DNA from: Adiantum capillus-veneris
Taxonomy: Eukaryota; Streptophyta; Polypodiopsida; Polypodiales; Pteridaceae
Assembly: GCA_014529385.2 (NCBI GenBank)
Contig: CM043969.1
Coordinates: forward strand, 15,559,446 to 15,623,445
DNA length: 64,000 nt
Direction: 5' to 3'
Every line of letters starts with the position of its first letter. Position 1 is the stretch's first letter. Both the position numbers and the translations under genes were made by a program. Positions 12,297-23,130 of this stretch are shown here, piece after piece. The notes beneath the pieces are model-generated. The model had not been told where the DNA came from and searched no databases. It worked only from the letters and a program-made list of their open reading frames with translations.

Positions 12297-12407
12297 AGAA
12301 TACTGAGGTCGACTGAAAGAATTAGCTACGTGAGTCCTCTCTCCACGTGTTGCTATAGGGTCTGGCAGTACATTTGTAGGTGCTGGTCTTTGTGAGCTAG
12401 GAGTGAC

Positions 12408-13220
12408 TTAATAATGGTGGAGTGGTCTCCCAAAGTACGTATACCCTTCCAACTCCTTTTTATCGATTGCTGCGTATCGTCTTCCATACTTGTTGTATGC
12501 GACAATTTTCGTTTCTGATCCCTCTGTATAGGTGAAGACATAAAGTCTTTTCCGCTCTGTCAACTCATCGACATCCGGTTCCTCGCATTTATAATAGAGA
12601 TCTTCCTCTCCATTATTATACTTGTATAACCCCACGTAGACGTTGTCTGTGTTGATTCTTAAAGTTTCGTTTTCTTGCCTTAATCTCTCATTAGGGAAGC
12701 TCATTGTTGGTGCTTTCTCCGCAGGTTCCTCATCTACTTTGGCTTTTGTGCCCATCAATCCCCACTTGTCCACAATGTTAGGATTCAGGACTACCAAGTA
12801 CATGATACCTTCGTCATCTAGGTACCTATCTCTGATGTAGCTCACAGGCACTAAGTCCTTGAACTCACTTGGTCTATCTTCTATCTTTACACAATAGCGG
12901 TCCATACCATCTCTGTAGATCTTGGCACCTTGCTCATTGTCGTATTGATACTTTATGAACAATAGCTTAATTGTGGCTGAAGGGTTTGATGGTCCTGCTG
13001 CCATGTTTTCTCTTTCGTTTAAGTTCAAGTATTCTAAGTGTTTAGTGAAAATCTCGTAAGATCTCTCTGAAGAAGTATCGGAAATACTTCCTTCAAGGAT
13101 CGGCTCTAACGGTCGCACTACACTTTGGTTTACACTCTCCTCGGTTGATATAACACTCGCTTGTTCTCTTTGTCTCGGTTGGTTATTCTGGAGATATCTA
13201 CCGGATCTCAAATTCATCAA
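12408..13220 (-). CDS. Element 1 Gag N-terminal region
   Basis: A 270-residue frame starting at an ATG, with MMNLRSGRYLQN at its start; an NLRSG opening is common in plant Ty3 Gag proteins. It has a serine/glutamate-rich stretch and then a folded-looking tail rich in Tyr and charged residues (for example VDELTERKRLYVFTYTEGSE). No catalytic motif. The stop at 12408 is followed by a 110-base gap before the capsid frame, so the original protein was probably longer. I rank it as Gag N-terminus by position and opening motif, not by a domain match. Confidence 0.55.
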   Translation of the reverse strand: MMNLRSGRYLQNNQPRQREQASVISTEESVNQSVVRPLEPILEGSISDTSSERSYEIFTKHLEYLNLNERENMAAGPSNPSATIKLLFIKYQYDNEQGAKIYRDGMDRYCVKIEDRPSEFKDLVPVSYIRDRYLDDEGIMYLVVLNPNIVDKWGLMGTKAKVDEEPAEKAPTMSFPNERLRQENETLRINTDNVYVGLYKYNNGEEDLYYKCEEPDVDELTERKRLYVFTYTEGSETKIVAYNKYGRRYAAIDKKELEGYTYFGRPLHHY

Positions 13221-14503
13221 TCCCCCTACAGGAATCTAACTTTTCAGCCTCGGCAGTTTGTTTATCCCAATTCTCTGTGATCAAAAGTGATCCAAACTGA
13301 ATGATACTTGGTCAAATGGTTTGTTTTGTCAGTTGGAAGACTTCTGTTACCTCAAATGAAAATTTTGTATCAAATTTTCTCAAAAATACATTATACGCGT
13401 ACGATGTCTTTTTTCACAGATTTGGATATTTTTGCTTTGCTCACTCCGAGTAGCACCCTTATACTCTCTCCACTCACAAAATTCAATTTGAACTCTGTTT
13501 GTGCAAGTTATGGCCAGATTAGGATTTTCTTGGCAATTTCCCAATTTTTGACTTACTTTAGGTCAAATGTGATCCAAATGACATGAAACTTGAAATACAA
13601 ACTCTAGACAACTAGTACAAAGGATCTGTGTTAGCAAAATATCAAAATATGCCCATAATTAAGAAAAAGACATTATACGCGTATGATGTCTTTTTGCCCA
13701 ATTTCAGTCCAAAATTGATATTTGAGCTTTACACAGTATTTGTAACAACCTTGTCAAGTCAAATTTGAAAAATCATTTCAGCAAAAGTGCCAAAAGACAT
13801 TATACGCTTATGATGTCTTTTTTTCACAGCTTTGCCCAATTTTCAATTTTAAGCTTCTCCAAGTGTTTATCTTTGAGTTTCAAGTGTTTTTATCAAGTCT
13901 GAATGCAAAAATGAGCTCTGAATCAATTTTCCCTATTCTTTGCGTTTTTTGCACTCTGACTTGGTATTTTGAGTTTCTAAGGTTGTTAAAGCCCTTGTTT
14001 TAAGTTGATCTTAGGGTATAACCCCCCTTCTGAACACTCTGGTAATGTTAAATTTTCTGTTTTGGTCTCTGTTTAGCCCCTAAGACATCATACGCGTATG
14101 ATGTCTAAAGTTGCAGAATTCCAGTTTTTCAACACAGAACTCTTCCAGGAGCTCTCCTAAGTGCTCAGCAACACTAGTCTCACAGAAAATTTCTCTGAAC
14201 TTTGTTTGTGCAAGTTTCACTACCAAATCAACGGTTTAGTGATCTAACATGCAATCAAACACATCAAGAAAATAAATCACTGATTAATAGCTCTAGATCA
14301 GGATCAAATCAAGTCCTACCTAAGCTACTTCTAATCATAAAATGGGTTTTTGCAATTGTGAGTATAAGGAGATTCACTGCCACACACGGACTAGTAAATA
14401 CCTCAATCTCAACAACAACAAAAAACAATCTAATCTAAACTAAAAAGTAACAAAACAAATCACCTCGTAGGATCAGTCTAAGGTCACCTACTTAGGGCTC
14501 TCG
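13221..14503 (-). other. Element 1 leader with repeated palindromes
   Basis: 1.3 kb between primer site and first ATG, T-rich on the plus strand, no gene. It contains four copies of a 24-bp palindrome (13386-13409, 13668-13691, 13795-13818, 14083-14106). Confidence 0.7.
13386..14106. repeat. Four copies of a 24-bp palindrome in element 1 leader
   Basis: Each copy has the core ATACGCGTAT flanked by AGACAT and ATGTCT. Copy 4 (14083-14106) is a perfect palindrome; the others differ by one to three bases. Spacings are 282, 127 and 288 bp. The surrounding sequence is not repeated, so these are discrete sites and could be a bound motif or hairpin in the transcript leader. Confidence 0.85.
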
Positions 14504-14521
14504 TCCCTGGCAGTGGCACTA
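14504..14521 (-). other. Element 1 primer binding site (tRNA-Asp-like)
   Basis: Two bases inside the right LTR the element strand reads TAGTGCCACTGCCAGGGA. Against the Asp-tRNA primer site known from plant Tat/Ogre-type elements it matches at 13 of 18 places by my count, and all five differences are transitions. Confidence 0.65.
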
Positions 14522-14523
14522 AA

Positions 14524-15483
14524 TGTTGTGGCAGTTACGCCGCTAGCGGTGGCTATGATAGTGAGAACTCAACCAACAGACAAGATTGTCAGACGAGGAC
14601 GGAGCTTGACCCACAGGACCATGGAAATAAATAGGTGGGTGTCAAATCACCTACTCGACCTTCTAATGACAATCACTACAAAGAAAATCAAATCTAAGTT
14701 CTTAAATAATTAAGTGACTGAAATTCGTACTACGAATGAATGCTATCCGAAACATGATCTAGAGTCATCTAATCACCCTCAAACTCAAAGGGGGGTCTCT
14801 ACACTAGGTAAGGACAATACCCTATGAATCTACAATACAATCTCAACCTGTAACACCACTCCATGCGGTAAATGTGTATGAAGACAGGCCAAAAAAAAAA
14901 TACAGGTGACCGAATCTCGACTCCGATGGTACTAATGTGTAGCTCTACTCGCTGCGGTTCTATAGATATATGGCACGCTCAATTCCGACACACAAGTAGG
15001 GAGAAAACTCACATAGAAGCTCGTGGGAGCTCATCTCGCGTAGAAGCCGAATGCGCGCACTCTTGGAATCGGTGCATAGCTCTAGCCGTTGCTAACACAA
15101 TGGCGGTGTCACTTCTCCAATGGCGGCTCCATAGCTTGCGTAGCAAGAGGATAGGCTCTCTCTCTCTCTCTCTCACTCTCTCTCAGACACAGTCATGGCA
15201 CTCAAAAACTCACCTTGATTAATGATTCAAAATTGTGTCCTTAGGTTTACAAAAATTGGCTCTTATACCTCAGCCTTGGAGGTGTGAAAACATCTCCAAT
15301 CTAATTACATAAGTAGGTGAAACTACTTGGGGAATACAAGCTGGAAACTCAATTGAGTCTCGCTAATTACAATGAATCGTCTCCATAAAAAAAATGAAAT
15401 GTCGGAAAGACATTTATTACAATAAGTGTTTACAAAAACATGAGTGTGAGCAAAAATGTATAGGTGTGGTCCTCCGCTCAACA
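14524..15483 (-). repeat. Element 1, 5' LTR
   Basis: 960 bp, from TGTTGTGGCAG to CGCTCAACA in plus orientation, direct repeat of 5779-6716. It carries the promoter end of the element because the element reads leftward. Confidence 0.9.
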
Positions 15484-15487
15484 TCTA

Positions 15488-15578
15488 TCTATACTATATA
15501 TGAAGCAACTTAAATTTTTCAAGGAAGGAGAGGGCATCCATGTGTCACACTGTGGTTCATTTCAAAAAAAACTTACGT
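15488..15578 (+). repeat. Dispersed repeat, copy B (right part)
   Basis: Continues copy B after the element 1 insertion: TCTATACTATATATGAAGC then an AAGGAGAGGGCATCCATG block, matching 711-770. Confidence 0.65.
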
Positions 15579-16001
15579 AACATCTATTTTGAATGCAAGT
15601 GGATTCAAAGGACATGGAAAATTAAGTTCTTCAAGACTTATATGTTCTTTGGTAGTAACAAGTTGGGAAGTTTTTCTCTTCTTGTCTGCACTCAAATAAT
15701 CAGATGCTACTTTTTTCACCATATTTGGCAAGCAAGGACAAGAAGAGCAAATTGACAATCCACAGGATCGGAGGCAAACAAGCCTCAGAGGACTGGTTTA
15801 GAACAATACATGTCATGATGACATCTTGTAGTAAGTAAAGCCTAAGAGTAGTTGTGGTTTCTCTGTCAAACCAGAAAACTTGTAATCTTTTGACCCTCAA
15901 GGCTCGTTTTGAGCTCAAGGTTGGTGTATATTTTTGATGTTCTTAATACTATCCACTCACAATTGTGAGTTTTGCAAAAAAAACATCTATTTTGAATGCA
16001 A
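15579..16001 (+). mobile_element. 5'-truncated LINE tail with 20-bp target duplication
   Basis: Body 15599-15981, flanked by a perfect 20-bp direct repeat (15579-15598 and 15982-16001, starting AACATCTATTTT) and ending in GTTTTGC plus an A run. Long target duplication, A-rich 3' end and 5' truncation are the signs of target-primed retroposition. The open segment near 15600-15750 reads WIQRTWKIKFFK...FFHHIWQAR, like the end of a plant L1 ORF2 after the reverse transcriptase. It is inserted in dispersed repeat copy B. Confidence 0.75.
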
Positions 16002-16060
16002 AAGTGAAGGGTAAAAAAAAGCAAAGGATGAGTTTTGAGTTTTGGTTCGTGCAAAAAGTC

Positions 16061-16136
16061 AAAAAACTAAGTACTCTATCTATATTTATATTATTTACAA
16101 AAAACTAAGTACTCTATCTATATTTATATTATTTAC
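16061..16136. repeat. 38-bp perfect tandem duplication
   Basis: 16061-16098 and 16099-16136 are identical, each starting with six A then CTAAGTACTC. Confidence 0.95.
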
Positions 16137-16528
16137 AGGATTTGACAAGGATATGGAGTTTCACTCCAACCCTCAAATTTGAAAGGTGACTACTTTTGTT
16201 TTACAAAACCATTTGAAGGGTGACATTTCTACTTTACATTTTTAAGGCCATAAAGAACTCCCCTTTCCTTTCTACACAAATGCACAATTAACCCAGAAAT
16301 ATATACTCGAGCTTCAAAAAATGTCGAGCTTTTTGAAGCTTTCACGCATCATATAGTGTTGAATTAAAATCTTATACTTGGTACCTCTATGTATCATTGT
16401 CTTTTTGGCCCAGAGAATGTGCACATTGCACGTTGTAGCTTTGCACAAAGGGCCATAGTTGGATGGTCTTGGTGTCAAATTGACACCACCTACACCTAAT
16501 GTGGAACAACATGAGCATGTTAAGGTTG
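16137..16528. other. Intergenic, no gene seen
   Basis: Spacer with no recognised motif. AAATTTGAAAGGTGAC and similar phrases recur at 17170-17195, suggesting another copy of the same dispersed repeat. Confidence 0.4.
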
Positions 16529-16541
16529 TGTGTGTGTGTGT

Positions 16542-16615
<74 letters not shown>
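16529..16615. repeat. (TG)n then (AG)n microsatellite
   Basis: TG dinucleotides with one TATG interruption pass into AG dinucleotides. Confidence 0.9.
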
Positions 16616-16618
<3 letters not shown>

Positions 16619-17013
16619 CTTGAATATGGTTTACCAAAAATAAATTTTCCAATCGAAGAAATATTAAAATAAATAAAGGCAAAATAAAACTCTTTTGAAT
16701 TTTATGTCAAAATTTAAAGAATTGATGATATTTAGACTAAAACTTGCAAAATATTTTTCAACTTCTTTATGGGGCAAGCTTGAAATCTAGCTGGAAATTT
16801 ATGATTTTAGTAGTAAAAATACACTATCTTGGTTTATTTTGCAAACATTTGGAATTTTAAATAGCTACAAAAAATGGAAGAACATGACGGACATAGAAAA
16901 GCCAAATGCCTAGTACATCCACGATCACTCTCTCACCACTCCGAGTACATGCTATGCCAAGAAAGAAGGGGCACACTTATTGAAAATATGCTACACCCTC
17001 GCATGGGGCACCG

Positions 17014-17014
<1 letters not shown>
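16616..17014. other. Intergenic, no gene seen
   Basis: AT-rich spacer without a supported gene. Confidence 0.45.

Positions 17015-17095
<81 letters not shown>
17015..17095. repeat. (TG)n then (AG)n microsatellite
   Basis: Same TG to AG transition as at 16529-16615, again followed by a GGCATCCATGTGTCA phrase at 17107. Confidence 0.9.
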
Positions 17096-17098
<3 letters not shown>

Positions 17099-17257
17099 GC
17101 CCTAGAGGCATCCATGTGTCATTTAAAGGGTGACTCTACTTTTCCTTCTTAAGGTCATAAAGAAACTCTAGCCCTCAAATTTGATGGGTCACTCTACTTT
17201 GATAATTTTATCTTTAAGAGCTTCAAGAAATTTGAGCGCTCAACGTTTTCACGCATC

Positions 17258-17258
<1 letters not shown>

Positions 17259-17322
<64 letters not shown>
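17259..17322. repeat. (GA)n microsatellite
   Basis: About 32 GA units. Confidence 0.9.
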
Positions 17323-17325
<3 letters not shown>

Positions 17326-17389
17326 CAACCCACCAAAGAAAATATTCCAGCAGATTTCAAAGATCCACTTGGCCAAGACTTAAAGCTCT

Positions 17390-17425
17390 CTCTATATATA
17401 TAAATATCTATATATGTATGTATAC

Positions 17426-17520
<95 letters not shown>

Positions 17521-17570
17521 TATATATATATACATATATATATATACAGAGAGAGAGAGAGAGAGAGAGG
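17390..17570. repeat. TA-rich array ending in (AG)n
   Basis: TATA, TATG/CATA tetranucleotides, a long (TA)n at about 17457-17513, (CA)n, more (TA)n and then (GA)n. It is self-complementary and able to form cruciforms. Overlapping frames of alternating Tyr/Ile are artefacts. Confidence 0.9.
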
Positions 17571-17664
17571 TTTTAATGTCAAAGGAACACAGTAAGAGAC
17601 CTCAAATCTCTATGTAACAAGTTTTGAACTTAAGACCTAGTCGTCAACTGGGCCATCCGAGAGC

Positions 17665-18690
17665 ACTAGTTGGATGCTCGTAGCAAGAGTAAACAGGCTG
17701 TAGGAAAAAAACTTATCTTGTATGGGGAAGGAAGTGACGGTTTCAGTGGTGTCTTCTTCATTGTTGCTGACAGAGAATTGGAGCCAAAGATGGTTCTAAA
17801 CCACCACTCCAAAAGAGTCCTTGGTGTTAGAATCAAATGGGACAATCAACCTATCACCATAGTAAATGTTTACCTCCCTTGCAACGCAAAGGATAGAGCT
17901 AAACTGTGGATGCAGCTCAAGGATACTCCGATTAAAGGGGAGTGTCTGATGGTTGGAGATTTCAACATGGTCGAGAAAAGTAAGGATAGAACAGGCTCCG
18001 CCAGTATGCTGGCTGGCTCAGAAAAGTCTAAATGGCTGAGCTTATGTGAGAAGTCGGCTATGATTGACTTGTGGGAAGTGGGCCCATGGAACATCATGCC
18101 TGGATTCACCTACACAAGCCTTCAGTATGCCGGCACTGCCTCCAGACTAGACAGATGCTACTGCTCTCATCAAGCTGACTGGATCTCATTGACATTAGAG
18201 ATGAAGTTAATCTCAAAAAAAAGCCTCTCCGATCACATGCCATTACACTTACAACTCAAGAAAGATAAAGGGGGGGGGGGGGGGGGGGGGGGGCAATCCT
18301 TGAGAGGGGAGAAAAAGCTTCTGGTTACAGGGACACACCTGCTCAAAGACCCTCTCTTCAGAAGCATCACCAAGAAAGCGTTAAGAAAGCTCAAGAAAGA
18401 TGTGGGGATGAATAAACCTAGTGCTTGGAATATATTTGGTCGGAGTGTACAAAAAGCTATCAAAACTTTGAGTCCTTGGGTTAAAAAAGCCAATGAGGCA
18501 CATATCAAACATCTCATAGAGGAGGTAGTGCAATTAGCCTCTAGGAATACTGCCGGACTGGCTACCGAGGATGAGCACAAGCGATGGCTTGAAGCTAAAT
18601 CTCACCTAGCCAACGAACAGCTGAAGGAAATCAAGAAGGTGAGATTGCTCTCTAGGGAAACTTTCCTTCAACCAGAGCCTTCTAACCAAG
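17665..18690 (+). pseudogene. LINE ORF2 fragment: L1-type endonuclease plus linker
   Basis: Roughly 330 residues with the core signatures of the endonuclease/exonuclease/phosphatase fold of plant L1 LINEs: NVYLPC (about residue 66), GDFNMV (about 97), the S-R-L-D-R-C block (about 158) and SDHMPLHL (about 188). This enzyme nicks target DNA to prime insertion. The N-terminal part of the domain is missing. After a run of 24 G the frame continues as a basic helical linker towards where the reverse transcriptase should start, but similarity ends near 18680. No YADD motif follows, so this is an internal fragment. Confidence 0.8.
18270..18293 (+). repeat. Run of 24 G inside LINE fragment
   Basis: Homopolymer length is a multiple of three, so the frame is kept as eight glycines. 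Could form G-quadruplex; the length is also the kind of place where assemblies err. Confidence 0.9.
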
Positions 18691-20740
18691 CACATTTGCA
18701 GTGGAATGTTAGAATTACCTGGTCCTTGGGTATCAAACTTGATTCTTTTGGGCCGACCGCGATGGTTTTGTTGCCTAGATTCCATGACATATTCTGGGCG
18801 ATGGGAGCTACTTGTTCCTGTTCTACCCCTCTTTTTGCATTGTACTGTTTCTTTGTCTCCATGCAAAACTGGCTACACATACATTGGAGTCCCTGCAACA
18901 GCCTCGTGTAATAGATGGGCCACGTTGGTCGGACTTTGGAGTTTGTTGAGATTCAACTTGAGAAAGCAAGGTCACCATTGTGGGACCCGTTCCTATACAA
19001 TGCCCAGTAGTATATTCCAAACACTTTGCACATTGAATATATGAGTTTATAACATCTGCTACACATGCATCATACAAGGATATTTTTCTATTTCCACCTT
19101 CACCCGCTAAGCAGCTGACATGCACACTTTCTAATAAATTAACATTGGGAGTTTGTGTCCGCTCCCACGGACTTAGACTAGCCTATGAAATTCAAACAAA
19201 CATGCATTAAAATTTATAAATTTCATCTATGCAAAGTTTATAAATTTTACTAAAAATATAAATTGTCATAAAGGTACTTACATCTGTACCAATTCCTCCC
19301 TAGTGTGAAATATGCTGCTCCCACCATTTAAACCATCTGCTCACTCTTGTGATGCTCTCTATAGGTAGATGTTGTCTCCGCCATTTTTGAATTGAAAGCA
19401 CCTTTTGAGATGCAAGCACAATGGTCTTATAATCTTTCCATTCCTCACACATATCAATGTATTGATTTGTTAGATGTCGAGGTATCCACTTTTTAGCATA
19501 TTTGTGTAGACTCTACTCCCAATGAAATAGGGATGATCGTTCACGTTCCTCCATGATATTATATGGCCCGCCATTGAAGACTATTTGAATAGCAGTCCAA
19601 TTTGCACCAACCTCATCAGACATAAAACTTGCAAAGTCTAATGCACCACGTCCGTACTTTTCCATTGTTTAATTAAGATTATCCCAAAAAATAACTTGAG
19701 TCATTGAATCCTCCTCTTTAGTTTCACACATAACAATTATTTGCAGTGATCGTATGCTACAAGATATTCAACATAAATATTTTCACACATATCTTCTCAT
19801 ATTTAATGATGATTTTTTTTTGAGATATTTAAATACTTAAAGATTACATTGGATCATAAACTGAGCATGACATTGTTGCCCATCAATCTATTCTATGGGT
19901 AAAATAAAAATGCACCCATGCATTTCTTAAGTCACCAGTTCCAGTTCTTTTCATCCGATTTACTAGATCAATCCCAAAACCTGGTCCCTTAGTGCACATT
20001 TTAAATAGCAAGCACTTGTCATTCTCTTCACCCTGTCCAAGAAATCTACTCCCATGGAAAAAAGGAAACATGCACTTTTTTTGAAGCAATAAAATACTAT
20101 TATATCCATCCCCAATAACAACACCTTGACTCTTCCTCTCCTTTGAACAATTGAAGAAAACCTACATGATGCATCCCAAGAAAGTTAAATCAATAATAGT
20201 TAAAAAATTAACAAATTCAAGGAACAAAACTTAGTTTCTCATACCCTTTGGTTTGAACAAGTGGCATCATTTCTTCCAAAAAATCATTGAATTGTCCATC
20301 ATATGTAACTTCAGCTTCCTCACCAAAATCAAGGAGTTAAGCACAAGTTGATGCGCCACCAACATTTGAATTTTTTCTTGGGCCTCCCTTTTCAGTTTTT
20401 AGTACTGCACCTACCTGTTTCCGCACTCTTGAAACGGCAGTCCTAGAGGTTTCTGCCTTAACATTATGACAATGTTTACCAACATGTATTGCCAGTCACG
20501 ACTTGTACCATCTCTAGGCAAAACATAATAGATTTTGAAAGGACAAGCAGCAACACAAATAACAACCTTCTAACAATAATGACAAGTTATTGTTGTTTTC
20601 TCTTCCATTGCAAGGTAGTTCTTCTTGACCTGTCTGCCCAAATATCCATGAAAATCTCTACCATTAAATTCTTGTCCTTTGATATAATGAGCACATGTTC
20701 AATAATTGCATTGCATGCATCCCAAACAATGGCTTAGACG
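18690..20740 (-). pseudogene. Decayed gene of unknown family
   Basis: Several minus-strand pieces read as one former protein, from about 20740 leftward. First comes a Cys-rich start with CxxC pairs near 20700 and 20590. Then a basic SRVRKQVGAVLKTEKGG segment near 20420. Then GEEAEVTYDGQFNDFLEEMMPL near 20310, and an uninterrupted stretch 19883-20150 with the phrases VVIGDGYNS, HGSRFLGQGE and GTGDLRNAWVHFYF. A Trp-rich tail lies near 19290-19620 and a Cys-containing piece at 18823-19125. Several stops and shifts separate them. I do not recognise the family; the layout (N-terminal Cys cluster, then a long body) would fit a cut-and-paste transposase. Confidence 0.4.
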
Positions 20741-21050
20741 AACTATGCAAAAAGTGGTGAAGGTTAATGAAAGTGAAAGATTGGTAGGTAGACGAAAAGA
20801 TCCATGGATTTTGTGTATAAGAAAGTTGCATAAGATATTGTGCATTAACACAGACGGCTAAAAGAATACTGAAAATCATAATTGAAGAAGTGCATTTAAA
20901 ATGGTTAGTACGTCATTTAGTATATGACGATTATGAATGTATGTGCATTCAAACTGGTATATTATAATTTTTAAATATGTACAATCTATAATTTTGTGCT
21001 ATCTAGTGGAATTTGTCATCAAATTTGGCGGGCCATTTGATTTCTAAATG
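20741..21050. other. Intergenic, no gene seen
   Basis: AT-rich spacer before the TG/TA arrays. Confidence 0.5.
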
Positions 21051-21079
21051 GTGGTTCAAGGACTACATTTAATACATCC

Positions 21080-22012
<933 letters not shown>

Positions 22013-22711
22013 GAGGTCACTTAAATTCCGGTGCCACATTATCGGCGTCATTGGTGGACATCGGTAAAGTTTTTAAAAATTTTGGCTTTCAAATTTTCGA
22101 CGCCTGTTTCGTTGCCTGTTCCGAGGTCCGCGCGCATGCACTTTTTGACGCTTGCTTCAGCGCTTGCTTCGGCACGTTCTCCAACACCTATACCAATTTC
22201 TATACCGACGGTACCTACAAAAGAACAAAACCGTGAGCTTTCTCTGCGCATTCTCTTCTTCTTGCGCCTTTTCTCAAGCTCTCTTCTTCCTCACCCCTTA
22301 CAGATCTGGTGCGAAACAAGCTATCGAAAGTGCTAATCTTGCTTGTGGGTTAGCCCATAACACTAAGGTGAGATCGTTTTCATGTTTACTTGTAGCTTTA
22401 GGGCTTAGGGTTAACTTTGTGTTTGTGTGTGCATTTTTGCAGGTTCTAGGACATTTTCAACATCTTTTATTGCTCAAATAGGACGAATGTGAGTGCTCGA
22501 ACATTTAAATGCATATTAAATTAATTTGTATATTAATAAAAGAAAATTTCATGCATTAAACTTTGAATGATTTACACTTTGAATTCTTTAAAAGAAATTA
22601 TGGTTTTTTATGTGAAATTTCATTTTGAATTATATATATTTTTTGTTTTGCTTTATGAAAAAATCTTGTTTTGAATTATGTCGTTTTTGAAATTATGCAA
22701 TTAACGGGATT
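22013..22711. other. GC-richer spacer then AT-rich spacer
   Basis: 22020-22330 is locally CpG- and pyrimidine-rich, with tandem-like GCTTGCTTCxGC phrases near 22145, and resembles a transcribed leader. No frame matches a known protein. 22490-22711 is AT-rich. Confidence 0.4.
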
Positions 22712-23130
22712 TATGTTTTAGGTTAAGTTTAGGTCATAAGTTAAGTTAGGTTAAGTTTAGGTTATAAGTTAAGTTAGGTTAGGTTATCTTATACGTTAAG
22801 TTAAGTTTAGTTTATAAGTTAAGTTTAGGTTATAAGTTAAGTTAGGTTAGGTTATGTTTAGGTTAACTTTAGGTTATAAGTTAAGTTAGGTTAGGTTATC
22901 TTACACGTTAAGTTAGGTTAAGTTAAGCTACATTAGGTTAGGTTAGGTTAGCTTGTTATCTTATACGTTAGGTTAGGTTAAGTTAAGCTACGTTAGATTA
23001 GGTTAGATTAGCTTAGGTTAGGTTATGTTATATGTTAGGTTAGGTTAAGTTAATCTACGTTAGGTTAATATATGTTAGGTTAGCCTTTAAGTTAAGCTAC
23101 GTTAGGTTAGGTTAGGTTAGGTTAAGCTAC
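22712..23130. repeat. TTAGGTTAAGTT-type minisatellite
   Basis: About 420 bp built from TTAGGT, TTAAGT and TTATAAG hexamers/heptamers, for example GGTTAAGTTTAGGTTATAAG repeated with drift. The TTTAGGT/TTAGGT phrases are reminiscent of telomere-type repeats, but not the canonical TTTAGGG. Confidence 0.85.

Larger units (their letters stand above)
5774..15488 (-). mobile_element. Element 1: complete gag-only Ty3-like LTR retrotransposon (TR-GAG type)
   Basis: Two direct LTRs (5779-6716 and 14524-15483) start TGTTG and end CAACA/AAACA and are flanked by a perfect 5-bp target duplication TCTAT (5774-5778, 15484-15488). A purine tract GGAGGGGGGGAG lies inside the left LTR and a tRNA-Asp-like primer site inside the right LTR, so the element reads right to left. 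The 7.8-kb interior encodes gag, zinc knuckles and a long coiled-coil region. I find no protease DSG/DTG motif, no reverse transcriptase YxDD region and no integrase. It would need enzymes from a related autonomous element. Confidence 0.85.

Noticed and set aside
12643-13586. Plus-strand frames opposite the element 1 gag and in its leader
   Set aside because: Shadows of the minus-strand gag and of T-rich leader sequence.
5774-15488. Element 1 as an autonomous gypsy element with hidden pol
   Set aside because: Reading 7718-10567 on both strands gives only charged coiled-coil text and none of the YxDD, DSG/DTG or HHCC/DDE landmarks easily visible in elements 2-4. A profile search could still change this.
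20884-20990. Possible tRNA or small RNA
   Set aside because: A short inverted phrase (CGTCATTTAGTATATGACG) is present but no cloverleaf, box A/B or anticodon arm could be drawn.
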